Part shown: piece after piece, positions 51,640 through 60,636 of the stretch
How positions within the stretch are numbered: the stretch's first letter is position 1
Layout of the letters: every line of letters begins with the position of its first letter
NCBI GenBank assembly: GCA_020249505.1
Contig: JADCFN010000005.1
Span: 124,001-188,000 of the forward strand
Source of the DNA: Roseomonas sp.
Lineage (GTDB): Bacteria; Pseudomonadota; Alphaproteobacteria; Acetobacterales; Acetobacteraceae
Reading direction: 5' to 3'
DNA length: 64,000 bases
Notes under the pieces: model-generated
What the model was told of the DNA's origin: nothing
The model's database searches: none
What the model saw: the letters and a program-made list of their open reading frames with translations, nothing else
Translations under genes and position numbers: made by a program

Positions 51640-51676
51640 TTTTCAAGCCAAGTGGAAAACTTGGCTGTGCGGAAAA
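51640..51676. repeat. Dispersed palindromic intergenic repeat, copy 2
   Basis: A second copy of the 36.2 kb element: TTTTC (51640-51644) pairs with GAAAA (51672-51676), and GCCAAGT (47-53) with ACTTGGC (59-65) around GGAAA. The left half, TTTTCAAGCCAAGTGGA, is identical to copy 1; the right half differs at a few bases. It lies between the RMD1 gene start and the phoX stop. Confidence 0.8.
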
Positions 51677-51678
51677 AC

Positions 51679-53649
51679 CTAACCACCGATCTCTCCGCCA
51701 TCCTTTTTCACAATGGCAATCACGGCAGGCCGCGGCGGTACGCCTTCGGCGAAATCCGGCCAGCGCGTGGAAGGCCGTTCAAAGGTGGAACCCGAATCTT
51801 CACCGGGATGCTGGATCGCCAAGAAGATCGTCTTGTTGTCCGGCGTGAAGCAGGGGCCGCAAACTTCCGCCCCGGTCGGCGCCTGATAGAAAAGCCGTGT
51901 CAGCGCACGGCCATGGCCGGATGTATCGGCCGCATAAAGCGCATCCGCCACGCCCGCGGCATTGGGCGCGCCATCGGTGGCGATCCAGATGCGGCCCTTG
52001 CTGTCAAAGGCGCAATTATCCGGGCAGGAAAGCCAGCCGCGATCCGATGTCGCGCGATGATAGCGCGTGCCGGCATCAATCCCCGGTGCGCCCGCCATCA
52101 GGAAAAGCCCCCAGCGCATTTCGCGCGCTGCGTGATCAACCCGCGGCGTGCCGGCACCGGGTGGGATGATTTCCACCACATGACCATGCTGGTTATTGGC
52201 GCGCGGATTGGCGGCATTCACCTGTTCCGCACGGCGATTGCTGTTGTTCGTCAGCAGCACATAAACGCGCCCGGTGGCGGGGTTGGGTTCCACATCCTCT
52301 GGCCGGTCCATGGGCGTGGCGCCCAAAAGGCTCGCGGCTTGGCGGGTATGGATCAGCACATCGGCTTGGGATTGGAAGCCATTGGCCGGCGTTAGCGGCC
52401 CCTGGCCCTGCACCAGATCAAGCCATTCCACCCGGCCATCATCATGGAACTTGGCGACTGAAAGCACGCCTTCATCCAACAGGTCGCGATTGGCGGCGCG
52501 ATCATTCGGGTTCCAGGGCCGTGCGGTGACGAAGCGATAGACGAAATCAAACCGCTCATCATCGCCCATATAGATCACCACACGCCCATCGGCATTGATG
52601 GCGTGATGGCAGCCTTCATGCTTGAAGCGGCCAAGGGCCGTGCGCTTCACCGGCACCGCATTCGGATCATAGGGATCGAATTCGACAATCCAGCCGAAGC
52701 GGAAGGCCTCATTCGGTTCCTTTTCTACGTTGAAACGATCAATGTGCCGCGGCCAGGAATAGGAAGCCTCATTGCGGATGCCATAGCGGCGGAAGCTTTC
52801 GGCATGCGGCGTTTTCGCGATATCGCCGCCGAAATAGAGGTTGAAGTTTTCCTCAGCGGTCAGCACTGTGCCCCAGGGCGTATTGCCCCCGGCGCAGTTA
52901 TTGAGTGTACCGAGCACCTGCCGCCCCGAGGGGTCGGCCTTGGTCTTCAGCAAATCATGCCCGGCAGCGGGGCCGGAAATCTGCACTGGCGTCGCAGCCG
53001 TGATGCGGCGATTGAGCCGGCTATCCTTCACATAGCCCCAACGGCCATTTTCCTTGCGGATTTCGACCACGGAAAGCCCATGGGCCATGATCTCTGCTTC
53101 GGCCTGCTCGGCATTGACGCGCTGGCGGGAAGCGCTGCCGCTGCCAAGCCCGACCCACATCAGACCGGGATTGGTGTATTCGTGATTGACCACCAAAAGC
53201 CCGTGATCGCTGCCCTTGCTGCCCTGCGGCAGCGGGAAGAAATCGAGGTAGTCATTGTTATAGCCGAATTGCAAAGCCTGCGCGGCGGGCGTGGTTCTGC
53301 CCGCTTCGAAAGCAGGCGCGCCCGGCAGCACGGGGTCACCCCAGCGGATGATGCTTTGCACTTCATAACCATCGGCCACCGAATCGCGCTGCGCGAGGGC
53401 GCGCGGCGGTTCGCTGAAGGTGAGGCTGGAAGGGCCGCCCGAGAGCGGCACCGCGGTTTGCGCCTTCACCTCACTGGGAAGGCCCGCCGCAAGCGCGGCG
53501 AGCGCGGCTGCGGAGATCAACAGGCCGCGCCGGCCATAGCGGGCTTCAATGATCTCAGTGATCGGGGTTTTGGGGTCGGGATTGCTGCCGATATTTTCAA
53601 TTTCGTCGAAGGCTTCGAAATCATTCGCTTGGGGGGTGATCTGCGCCAT
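51679..53649 (-). CDS. phoX: Alkaline phosphatase PhoX family protein
   Basis: A 656-residue secreted phosphatase of the PhoX (DUF839) family, which uses iron and calcium to release phosphate from phosphoesters outside the cytoplasm. A Tat signal (YGRRGLLISAAALAALAAG) lies at residue about 39. Metal-site features of PhoX are present: the Cys in LNNCAGGNTPWGTVLTAEEN with the EEN acidic pair, and later FKHEGCHHAI and PDNCAFDSKGRIWIATDG. No Pho box was found upstream. It is the third of three co-directional genes after the molybdoenzyme and the DUF839 paralogue. Confidence 0.93.
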   Translation of the reverse strand: MAQITPQANDFEAFDEIENIGSNPDPKTPITEIIEARYGRRGLLISAAALAALAAGLPSEVKAQTAVPLSGGPSSLTFSEPPRALAQRDSVADGYEVQSIIRWGDPVLPGAPAFEAGRTTPAAQALQFGYNNDYLDFFPLPQGSKGSDHGLLVVNHEYTNPGLMWVGLGSGSASRQRVNAEQAEAEIMAHGLSVVEIRKENGRWGYVKDSRLNRRITAATPVQISGPAAGHDLLKTKADPSGRQVLGTLNNCAGGNTPWGTVLTAEENFNLYFGGDIAKTPHAESFRRYGIRNEASYSWPRHIDRFNVEKEPNEAFRFGWIVEFDPYDPNAVPVKRTALGRFKHEGCHHAINADGRVVIYMGDDERFDFVYRFVTARPWNPNDRAANRDLLDEGVLSVAKFHDDGRVEWLDLVQGQGPLTPANGFQSQADVLIHTRQAASLLGATPMDRPEDVEPNPATGRVYVLLTNNSNRRAEQVNAANPRANNQHGHVVEIIPPGAGTPRVDHAAREMRWGLFLMAGAPGIDAGTRYHRATSDRGWLSCPDNCAFDSKGRIWIATDGAPNAAGVADALYAADTSGHGRALTRLFYQAPTGAEVCGPCFTPDNKTIFLAIQHPGEDSGSTFERPSTRWPDFAEGVPPRPAVIAIVKKDGGEIGG

Positions 53650-53751
53650 TCTCTCTCTCCCGTTTCCGCTGGGTCTACGCTGAGCAAAGATTTAGGGGGG
53701 CGGCGCAGCGGCAAAAAGCAGCGAATTGTGAAGCTTTCGCGACATCGTGCG

Positions 53752-55224
53752 CTAACCGCCTTGGCTCAACGCGACCACGCCACCACGCGGTGGCTCACCG
53801 TCACGGAAATGCGGCCAACGGCTGCGCGGTGCGGCGAATTGCGCACCCATGCTGGCACCTGGATGCGCCACGCCGGCGACCCAGGCGGCGGCCCCCGGCA
53901 CTGTCGCCACACCGCCCAAGGCAGCGCCAATCGGCACCGCATAAGCAAGGCTCGGCTGGCCGCGCGTGGGGCCTTCCACGGGCAGCACATAAAGCGCATC
54001 GGGCAGCGGGCTATCGCGCGCGGGCTGCGCCGTGCCGAGCAAGAGATTGCCCTGCGTATCCAGGCAGATGCTGGTGGGCGCCATCGGCCACGCGGGGACC
54101 GTTGCGGGTTCTCGCCCAGCGCGCGAGCGTTGCGGTGCGCGGCCTTCGATCAGGCTTTCGACAATCGCCGTATCGGCGGCCGGGTTGCGCGCCGCGAACA
54201 GTATCTCCACCACCGCGCCGGCCGGGTTGCGGGCACTTTCGCGAAGTGCCAGGCACAGCCGCGCACCATTCGGGTCCAGCGCCAGCGCGACAGGTCTGCC
54301 GAGGCTATTGGCCCCGCGCGCTACCGCCGCAGCATAGGGTTCCGCATCGGCTGGCAGCGCGATCCAACGCAGCGTGCCCGCTTCGAAACGTGCCGCATAA
54401 AGCGCGCCCTGATCCAGCGCATGCGGTTCCGTCGCCGGCCCATCGGAGATGAAGCGAAACAGCAAACCACCTTCCCGCCCATCCGCAAGAAACACTACGG
54501 CGCGACCATCGGCCGCTTGGGCTGCCGCGACGTCGCGCGCGCCAAGCCTGCCAAGGGCGGCGCGCTTCACCGGCACGGATTGCGGCTCGAACGGGTCAAG
54601 TTCCACCACATGGCCCGCCTGCGTGGCTTCAACCCCCGGCAGGCGTCGTGCCCAGGCGTTACCCTCGCCTTCGGTCAGCAGCAGGCTGCCCCAGGGCGTT
54701 GCTGAACCGCCGGTGACGCCAAACACACCGCGCGCCGGACCGCCCGCGCCACCCATGCGGCAGAGCGTGCGCGCATGCAGGCGGCGCATCTGAAAGCCGC
54801 CTTCCGTCACCAGCCAAACGCCGCCGCGACGCTGGATATTGATCAGGCTTGCCCCCTGCATGGCGCCGGCAATTTCCGGCCGATCCCGCCCATCGGGGAA
54901 GGCCATGGCGGGATCGAGTGTCGGATGACCCACCGCCAACACGGCGCGCGGAATGCCATCCTCGACACGCGGAGAGGCCATCGCGGCCACCACGCGCGCA
55001 TCCCAGCCGAATTGCCCTTCCGCGGCAGCAAGGCTTGGCGAAAGCGGCGTGAAGGGCGGCGCATCATAGGCAACGCGATCGCCCCATTGGATCAGCAAAT
55101 CGCGCTTGATGCCCGCACTTGGCGCATCATCCAGCCGTTGCGCGATACCAGGCGCGCCCTGCGCGAGGGCGCGCGCGGCAGGGAAGGCCGCCGCACCCGC
55201 CAGCAGGGCGCGGCGGTGGATCAC
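53752..55224 (-). CDS. Divergent PhoX-like (DUF839) protein, probably not a phosphatase
   Basis: A 490-residue paralogue of PhoX with a Tat-like signal (VIHRRALLAGAAAFPAARALAQ). The start is a GTG whose GTGA overlaps the stop of the molybdoenzyme gene. Alignment by eye with PhoX places GVTGGSATPWGSLLLTEGEGN over NNCAGGNTPWGTVLTAEEN: the Cys is Thr and the EEN site becomes TEGEGN. The CHHAI region is also missing. The fold should be a beta-propeller, but without the PhoX metal ligands catalysis may be lost or changed. Coupled to the BisC-type gene and 102 bases from phoX. Confidence 0.82.
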   Translation of the reverse strand: MIHRRALLAGAAAFPAARALAQGAPGIAQRLDDAPSAGIKRDLLIQWGDRVAYDAPPFTPLSPSLAAAEGQFGWDARVVAAMASPRVEDGIPRAVLAVGHPTLDPAMAFPDGRDRPEIAGAMQGASLINIQRRGGVWLVTEGGFQMRRLHARTLCRMGGAGGPARGVFGVTGGSATPWGSLLLTEGEGNAWARRLPGVEATQAGHVVELDPFEPQSVPVKRAALGRLGARDVAAAQAADGRAVVFLADGREGGLLFRFISDGPATEPHALDQGALYAARFEAGTLRWIALPADAEPYAAAVARGANSLGRPVALALDPNGARLCLALRESARNPAGAVVEILFAARNPAADTAIVESLIEGRAPQRSRAGREPATVPAWPMAPTSICLDTQGNLLLGTAQPARDSPLPDALYVLPVEGPTRGQPSLAYAVPIGAALGGVATVPGAAAWVAGVAHPGASMGAQFAAPRSRWPHFRDGEPPRGGVVALSQGG

Positions 55225-57533
55225 GGCGCTTCCTCGATCACCGGTGGCAGATGCACGCGTACGGGCGGCAAGGCGGCGGTCCATTTCTCAACTTCGATCA
55301 GGCAGGATTGCGCCGATGGGCCCTGGCCGAGCTTGGAGGTACCGACATCCGCCGTCAGCACATTCGGATTGCCATGCACGCACATGCTGCCGGGCACGCC
55401 GGCTTCCAGCGGATCATACCAGGCGCCGGTCGCCATCATAGCAACGCCACGCATCAGGCCAGGATCAAGCCGCAAGCCACCCAAGCAGGCACCACGATCA
55501 TTGAACACGCGCACAATATCGCCATCCTTCAAGCCGCGCGCGGCAGCGTCTTCCGGGTTCAGCATGATGGGCTCGCGCCCCGCGATTTTATTCGCGGCGG
55601 CAACCCGCCCGGTATCCAATTGCCCATGCAGCCGCGTGGCGGGTTGGAAGGACAGCAGATGCAACGGATGGCGCTTGGCTTCCGGCGCGCCGAGCCATTC
55701 GCGCGGCGCGATCCAAACCGGATGGCCCGGCGCGTCATCATAACCAAAGCTCGCGATGGTTTCGCTGAACAATTCGACCTTGCCGGAGGGTGTGTCGAGC
55801 GGGTTGGCTTCCGGATCGGCAGCGAATTCGGCGAATTGGGTATATTCCTCCCCGCGCGCGGGCGCATCGGCTTCCCAAAAACCCTTCTCCCAGAAGGTGT
55901 CGAAGTCAGGCGTTTCCTTGCCCATGCGCGCGCAATGGCGGCGCCAGCTTTCAAACAAGTGGCGCAACCAGGCTTCCTCATTCCGCTGTTCGGTGAAGCG
56001 TTCGCGGTAGCCCAATTCTTCCGCGATATCGGCGAGCATGTCGTGGTCGTTACGCGCCTGACCGATCGGTTCGATGGCTTTGTGCATGGCGCGCAGAAAC
56101 CGATCGCGCCCGCTGCTCGCAATATCATTACGCTCCAGCGTGGTGGTGGCGGGCAGCACGATATCGGCGTGGCGCGCGAGTGATGTCCACCAGGGTTCCT
56201 GCACAATGATGGTCTCGGCCTGCGCCCAGGCGCGCAGCATGCGGTTCAAATCCTGATGGTGATGGAAGGGATTGCCACCGGCCCACCAGATGATGCGCGT
56301 ATCGGGGAATTGCAGCACGCGGCCATTGAAGTGATGCTCGCCACCGGGGTTTTCCAGCATTTCCGTAATGCGCGCGACAGGGATGAAGAAGCCGGTGGGG
56401 TTTGGCGTTGCCGGCATGGCAAAGCTTGGCACTTCGCGCCGGGGCTGGCCCATGCCATTCACGCTGCCATAACCGAAAGCAACACCTTGGCCTGGCTTGC
56501 CGATCAGCCCGAGCATGGCCGCAAGCGCGGTCAGCATCCAATAGGGTTGCTCCCCATAATCCGCGCGCTGCAAGGACCAGGTCGCGGTCAGCATGGCGGG
56601 CTGTGTCGCGATTTCCGCCGTCAGCGCGCGAATTTTCTCCGCCGGGATGGTGGTGATCGTTGCGGCCCATTCGGGGGTTTTCGCCACGCCATCGCTCTCG
56701 CCCGTGATATAAGCGCGCAGCCTGTCCCAGCCGACGCAATGGGACGCGAGGAAGTTCTTATCCTCCCACCCGCGCGCCAGGATTTCATGGGCCATCGCCA
56801 GCAGCAGCGCGGTATCCGTGCCAGGGCGGATCGGTGTCCATTCCGCGCCGGCCCAATCCGGCACATCCGCCCGCGCGGGGGAGATTTGCAGGAAGCGCAA
56901 GCCTGCCGCGGCAGCGGCGCGCAAATTCATTTCATTGCTGTGCTGGCCCGCACCGCCTGAGGTGACATAGCCATTGCGAATGGGCAGCCCGCCCAGGCAC
57001 AACATCACCTTGGAGTAGCGCGTGATCGCTGCCCAATCCGTGACCTTGCCAAGCAGCACCTCATTGGTGCCGAGGATATGCGGCAGCAGCGCCTGCGCCG
57101 CCGCATAGGAATAGGCATTCACCTGCCCCGTATAGCCGCCGCCCAGCCCCAGAAAGCGTTGCAATTGGCTGCGCGCATGGTGAAACCGCCCGGCCGAGGA
57201 CCAGCCATAGGACCCGCCCATGATGGATTTCGGCCCAGCTTCGGCGCGCACGCGGCGGGTTTCTTCCGCAACCAGCCGCACCGCCTTGTCCCAGGATACC
57301 GGCACAAAGGGATCACCCCCGCGCAAAGCCCCGCGCCGGCGGCCTTCCAGCCAGCCCTTGCGCACATAGGGGCGGTCTATCCGCGCCGCGCTATGTACCG
57401 CATCGGGCATGGCTTCGATCAGCGAACCGGGAAAAGGGTCCCGATGGAAGGGCTTCACCCCCACCAGCCGGCCATTTTCCACCACCGCGTCAAAGCTGCC
57501 CCAATGGGCGGCATGGGGTTTGATTTCGGTCAT
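55221..57533 (-). CDS. Molybdopterin-dependent oxidoreductase of the BisC/TorA/DMSO-reductase type
   Basis: A 770-residue enzyme closely matching the biotin sulfoxide reductase length. It starts THWG-like (HAAHWGSFDAVVENGRLVGV), without the N-terminal Fe-S cysteines, then DRPYVRKGWLEGR and the cofactor region SYGWSSAGRFHHA (Ser112/113 as likely Mo ligand), GSVNGMGQPRREVPS, GGNPFHHHQDLNR and EPWWTSLARHADIVLPATTTLERNDI. No Tat signal is visible at the chosen ATG 57533, so a cytoplasmic S- or N-oxide reductase is likely. It is coupled to the DUF839 gene by a four-base overlap. Confidence 0.93.
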   Translation of the reverse strand: MTEIKPHAAHWGSFDAVVENGRLVGVKPFHRDPFPGSLIEAMPDAVHSAARIDRPYVRKGWLEGRRRGALRGGDPFVPVSWDKAVRLVAEETRRVRAEAGPKSIMGGSYGWSSAGRFHHARSQLQRFLGLGGGYTGQVNAYSYAAAQALLPHILGTNEVLLGKVTDWAAITRYSKVMLCLGGLPIRNGYVTSGGAGQHSNEMNLRAAAAAGLRFLQISPARADVPDWAGAEWTPIRPGTDTALLLAMAHEILARGWEDKNFLASHCVGWDRLRAYITGESDGVAKTPEWAATITTIPAEKIRALTAEIATQPAMLTATWSLQRADYGEQPYWMLTALAAMLGLIGKPGQGVAFGYGSVNGMGQPRREVPSFAMPATPNPTGFFIPVARITEMLENPGGEHHFNGRVLQFPDTRIIWWAGGNPFHHHQDLNRMLRAWAQAETIIVQEPWWTSLARHADIVLPATTTLERNDIASSGRDRFLRAMHKAIEPIGQARNDHDMLADIAEELGYRERFTEQRNEEAWLRHLFESWRRHCARMGKETPDFDTFWEKGFWEADAPARGEEYTQFAEFAADPEANPLDTPSGKVELFSETIASFGYDDAPGHPVWIAPREWLGAPEAKRHPLHLLSFQPATRLHGQLDTGRVAAANKIAGREPIMLNPEDAAARGLKDGDIVRVFNDRGACLGGLRLDPGLMRGVAMMATGAWYDPLEAGVPGSMCVHGNPNVLTADVGTSKLGQGPSAQSCLIEVEKWTAALPPVRVHLPPVIEEAP

Positions 57534-57653
57534 GAGATGCCTCCGTGGGGGTAATGTGACGCGCAGCGGGGCTAAGGGCAACGCTTTCCTCTTGGGTATT
57601 GGGCCAAGGCGTGTCTTAATCAGGCTTCTGATCAGGTTCGAGGAAGCCAAAAC

Positions 57654-59054
57654 ATGACCCCGCCCCGCAATTCCAATGCCGTTCGCGACATTGCCAATGT
57701 GCTGCACCCCTATACCGATGCCAAGGCGCATCAGATCAACGGCCCGCTGGTGATCAGCCGCGGCAAGGGCGTGCGTATTTTTGACGATCAGGGCAAGGAA
57801 TACATCGAAGCCATGGCGGGGCTGTGGTGTACCTCGCTCGGTTTTGACAATGAACGCCTGGTGCAGGCCGCGGCCAACCAGATGCGTAAGCTTCCTTTCT
57901 ATCATTCCTTCACGGCCAAATCGCATGAGCCGATGATCGATCTGGCGGAGATGCTGATTGAGCGCGCGCCGGTGCCGATGAGCAAGGTGTTCTTCGCCAA
58001 TTCAGGGTCTGAGGCGAATGACAGCGCGATCAAGATGATCTGGTACATGAATAATGCGATTGGCCGGCCGGAGAAGAAAAAGCTGATTGCGCGCCTGAAA
58101 GGCTATCACGGCATTACGCTGGCGGCGGCATCACTCACGGGTTTGCCCGCCAATCACAAGCTGTTTGATGCGCCAATCGCGGGCGGGCGTTTCCATCACG
58201 TTGGCACGCCGCATCACTACCACAATGCCAAGCCCGGCGAATCGGAAGAAGATTTCGCGACACGCCTCGCGGAAGAACTCGACGCCTATATCGTCAGTGA
58301 AGGGCCGGAGACGGTCGCGGCCTTCTGGGCGGAACCGACCATGGGCGCGGGCGGCGTGATTGTACCGCCGCGCACCTATTTCGAGAAAATCCAGGCAGTG
58401 CTGAAAAAGCATGATGTGCTGTTTGTGGCCGATGAGGTGATTTGCGGTTTTGGGCGCACCGGCAATTACTGGGGCTGCCAGACCTTTGGCATCACGCCGG
58501 ATATTCTGGTTTGCGCCAAGGCGCTGTCTTCATCCTATCTGCCGATCTCCGCCGTCATGGTAAATGAACGGGTCTTCCAAGGCATTGCGGAAGGGTCTTC
58601 CGCGGTTGGCACTTGGGGCCATGGCTTTACCTATTCCGGGCATCCAGTGGCGGCTGCGGTCGCGATTGAGACGCTGAAAATCTATGATGAGATTGACCTG
58701 ATCGGCCATGTGAAATCCGTGGGTCCGCATCTGCAAAGCGAATTGCAGCGCCGCTTCGCCAATCACCCGATGGTGGGTGAAGTGCGCGGTGTTGGCATGG
58801 TGGGCGCGATTGAATTGGTGGAAGACAAGGCCGCGAAGAAAAACTTCGATCCTGCGCGCAAGATCGGTCCACGTTTGGTGAAGCATGGCGAAGAACAGGG
58901 CGTGATCCTGCGCGCCATGATGAATGACAGCATCGGTTTCTCGCCGCCGCTGGTCATCACCAAGGATGAGGTGACGGAAATGCTGGACCGGGTTGAGCGT
59001 TCGCTTGATGCGCTTTCGGTGGAATTGCGGCGGGAGAGTATTGCGGCGGTGTGA
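57654..59054 (+). CDS. Class III (omega) aminotransferase
   Basis: A 466-residue PLP-dependent aminotransferase of the aspartate aminotransferase-family class III group (omega-amino acid:pyruvate, GABA, putrescine type). It has FFANSGSEANDSAIKM (PLP phosphate), FWAEPTMGAGGVIVPPRTYF, DEVICGFGRTGNYWG and the Schiff-base Lys289 in CAKALSSSYLPISAV, then the HGFTYSGHPVAAAVA tail of that domain. The RBS GAGGAAG precedes ATG 57654. The substrate amine is unknown. It is divergent from the molybdoenzyme and ends at an intrinsic terminator. Confidence 0.94.
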   Translation: MTPPRNSNAVRDIANVLHPYTDAKAHQINGPLVISRGKGVRIFDDQGKEYIEAMAGLWCTSLGFDNERLVQAAANQMRKLPFYHSFTAKSHEPMIDLAEMLIERAPVPMSKVFFANSGSEANDSAIKMIWYMNNAIGRPEKKKLIARLKGYHGITLAAASLTGLPANHKLFDAPIAGGRFHHVGTPHHYHNAKPGESEEDFATRLAEELDAYIVSEGPETVAAFWAEPTMGAGGVIVPPRTYFEKIQAVLKKHDVLFVADEVICGFGRTGNYWGCQTFGITPDILVCAKALSSSYLPISAVMVNERVFQGIAEGSSAVGTWGHGFTYSGHPVAAAVAIETLKIYDEIDLIGHVKSVGPHLQSELQRRFANHPMVGEVRGVGMVGAIELVEDKAAKKNFDPARKIGPRLVKHGEEQGVILRAMMNDSIGFSPPLVITKDEVTEMLDRVERSLDALSVELRRESIAAV

Positions 59055-59083
59055 CGCCGACGCGCGGCGTTTAGTTACGTGAG

Positions 59084-59111
59084 CCCCGGTGCTGCTGGCG
59101 CCGGGGTTTTT
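59084..59111 (+). terminator. Intrinsic terminator of the aminotransferase gene
   Basis: CCCCGG pairs with CCGGGG (extended by three more bases with a wobble) followed by five T residues at 59107-59111, 30 bases after the stop. Confidence 0.85.
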
Positions 59112-59115
59112 CATT

Positions 59116-60339
59116 TCAATTCAAGTAAAGCGGCCGCGTCACGGCGGTGCTGCCTTCCATTCCCAACAACTCCAGCCTGCCCGTTGCCGGGGACATCATG
59201 GCTGCAAGCCGCGACCCTTCATTCGCGATGGGCGGCTTGAGCCAGCCGAAATCGCTTGGCACTGGCCCGGCGAGTAGCGCCGTCATGGCGGCATGGCGTT
59301 CGGCGCTATAGCGCCAGCGCGGTGCGCCGGGATTGGCGATGCCCTGCCAGCCATTGGCGGCGGCCGCGATGGGCGCTGCGGTAATCACGGCATGGGATGC
59401 CTCGGCCCTTTCAATCACCGCGGCTTCCCCGGGCTTGATGCCGGCCAGGGAAAAGATGGCGCCGGCCGCGAGCGGCGTATCGCGCAGCATGGCAAGGGCG
59501 GCGGCGTAATCCGGCGCGGTGTCGCACACCAAGCGCAGCAGATGCGCCGGCGGCAAGCCGCGATGGCGCCAACGCTCTGGCCGAATGGCCAGCCAATCCA
59601 CGGCAAGCCCCAGGAAAGGTGCACCCGCACCCCGCGCGGCACGCGCCAAGGCGCCCTCCGGCAAAGGCGGTTGATTGATGGCAATGGCGAATCGCCCTGG
59701 GGCCAGCGCGGTAATGGACCCGGCAAAGCCCGGCCAGCCGAGATTGAGCCACTCGCCCGCCGGCCCAGCCTGGCGAAAGACGCAAAGCTGCTCCCCAAGC
59801 CCCTTCAGATCCCAATCCAGCACGCGCAGCATGAAGGGCGCATCTGCTGCACCAAGCCCCGCCGTGCAGCCCCATTCATAGGAAAGGTTGAGCGCATGCC
59901 CGCCAGGACCTGGCAGGGCTTCCGCAATTGCCGAGATTTCCGGCAGCAGCGGATTGCCATTGCGCGCCAGCCAACGCCGCGAAGCCCGATCCGCCAAGGC
60001 GAGGCCCGGCGCCGTATAGCGCGCGCGTGCGCCGCGCCAGAGCGCCTCCGCGCGCATTGGTGCGGCATGCAGGGCGGCCAAGGCGGGGGCGCTTTCCTGA
60101 CGGAGATCAAAAACGGGGATGTTGGGTAGCATCGGCATGGGTTCCGTATCGGCGATCATTTGCCCGCGCCGGCGGGTGTCGGAAACATTTGTCGCTTCGG
60201 CACTTTTGGAAAGGGTCGCTATCGCTGCACCCATACCGATTGCGCCGAAGGCCCGCCTATGGAGTGAGTTTATGGGCGTTCCATGGGAAGTAGTCTTGCG
60301 GATTTGTTCGCCTGAGGCATCTATTTTTCTGTGCGCCAT
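59116..60339 (-). CDS. Tat-exported Ntn-hydrolase-like protein (acid ceramidase/NAAA or linear-amide C-N hydrolase-like)
   Basis: A 407-residue protein that begins with a long n-region and a twin-arginine signal (HRRAFGAIGMGAAIATLSKS). The mature part has EWGCTAGL, a plausible N-terminal-nucleophile Cys site, then FMLRVLDWDLKGLGE with the R-x-L-D-W pattern, GFAGSITALAPGRFAIAINQ and further Ntn-fold segments. Relatives hydrolyse N-acyl amides or beta-lactam-like substrates after autocleavage. ATG 60339 is supported by GGAGG with six-base spacing; in-frame ATGs at about residues 61-70 would drop the Tat signal. The Ntn assignment is by pattern only. Confidence 0.7.
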   Translation of the reverse strand: MAHRKIDASGEQIRKTTSHGTPINSLHRRAFGAIGMGAAIATLSKSAEATNVSDTRRRGQMIADTEPMPMLPNIPVFDLRQESAPALAALHAAPMRAEALWRGARARYTAPGLALADRASRRWLARNGNPLLPEISAIAEALPGPGGHALNLSYEWGCTAGLGAADAPFMLRVLDWDLKGLGEQLCVFRQAGPAGEWLNLGWPGFAGSITALAPGRFAIAINQPPLPEGALARAARGAGAPFLGLAVDWLAIRPERWRHRGLPPAHLLRLVCDTAPDYAAALAMLRDTPLAAGAIFSLAGIKPGEAAVIERAEASHAVITAAPIAAAANGWQGIANPGAPRWRYSAERHAAMTALLAGPVPSDFGWLKPPIANEGSRLAAMMSPATGRLELLGMEGSTAVTRPLYLN

Positions 60340-60636
60340 CGAACGCCTCCAAACATATGCCGCATCGCAGAGTAGCAGTATCTCCGGTTCATCATTTTCC
60401 CTTGGGCGATACTTCAGACATCAAAATGTCTCAGGGTTTCGTGACAATAATCAGGCAGTGCATCTGGCGATGACGCAAGGTGAATGCAACCTTGAATTTG
60501 CCCCGATTGGCGGCCGCATTTTCGCGCCAAATGAAAGCCTTCGGTGCTCCTAAATATGACCGCGCATGATGGCTTAGCTTATAGTCGCGCCGCGTAATCT
60601 GGTGCTGCTGGTGCGGGCATGCTCTAAGCCCGCCTC
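60340..60636. promoter_or_regulatory. Divergent promoter region with a short inverted repeat
   Basis: A 297-base gap between two divergent genes, AT-richer than average. AGACAT and ATGTCT (60416-60431) form a 6-bp inverted repeat around CAAA, a possible operator for the minus-strand gene. No coding frame with support, and no promoter that I could fix, was seen. Confidence 0.4.

Noticed and set aside
53650-53751. Pho box upstream of phoX
   Set aside because: I looked for CTGTCAT-like direct repeats in this gap and found none; phosphate control cannot be claimed from sequence.
52603-54705. 700-codon open frame on the plus strand opposite phoX and the DUF839 gene
   Set aside because: It runs antisense across two clear genes and the gap between them, its composition is the expected Arg/His/Ala-rich shadow of high-GC coding DNA, and no motif or RBS supports it.
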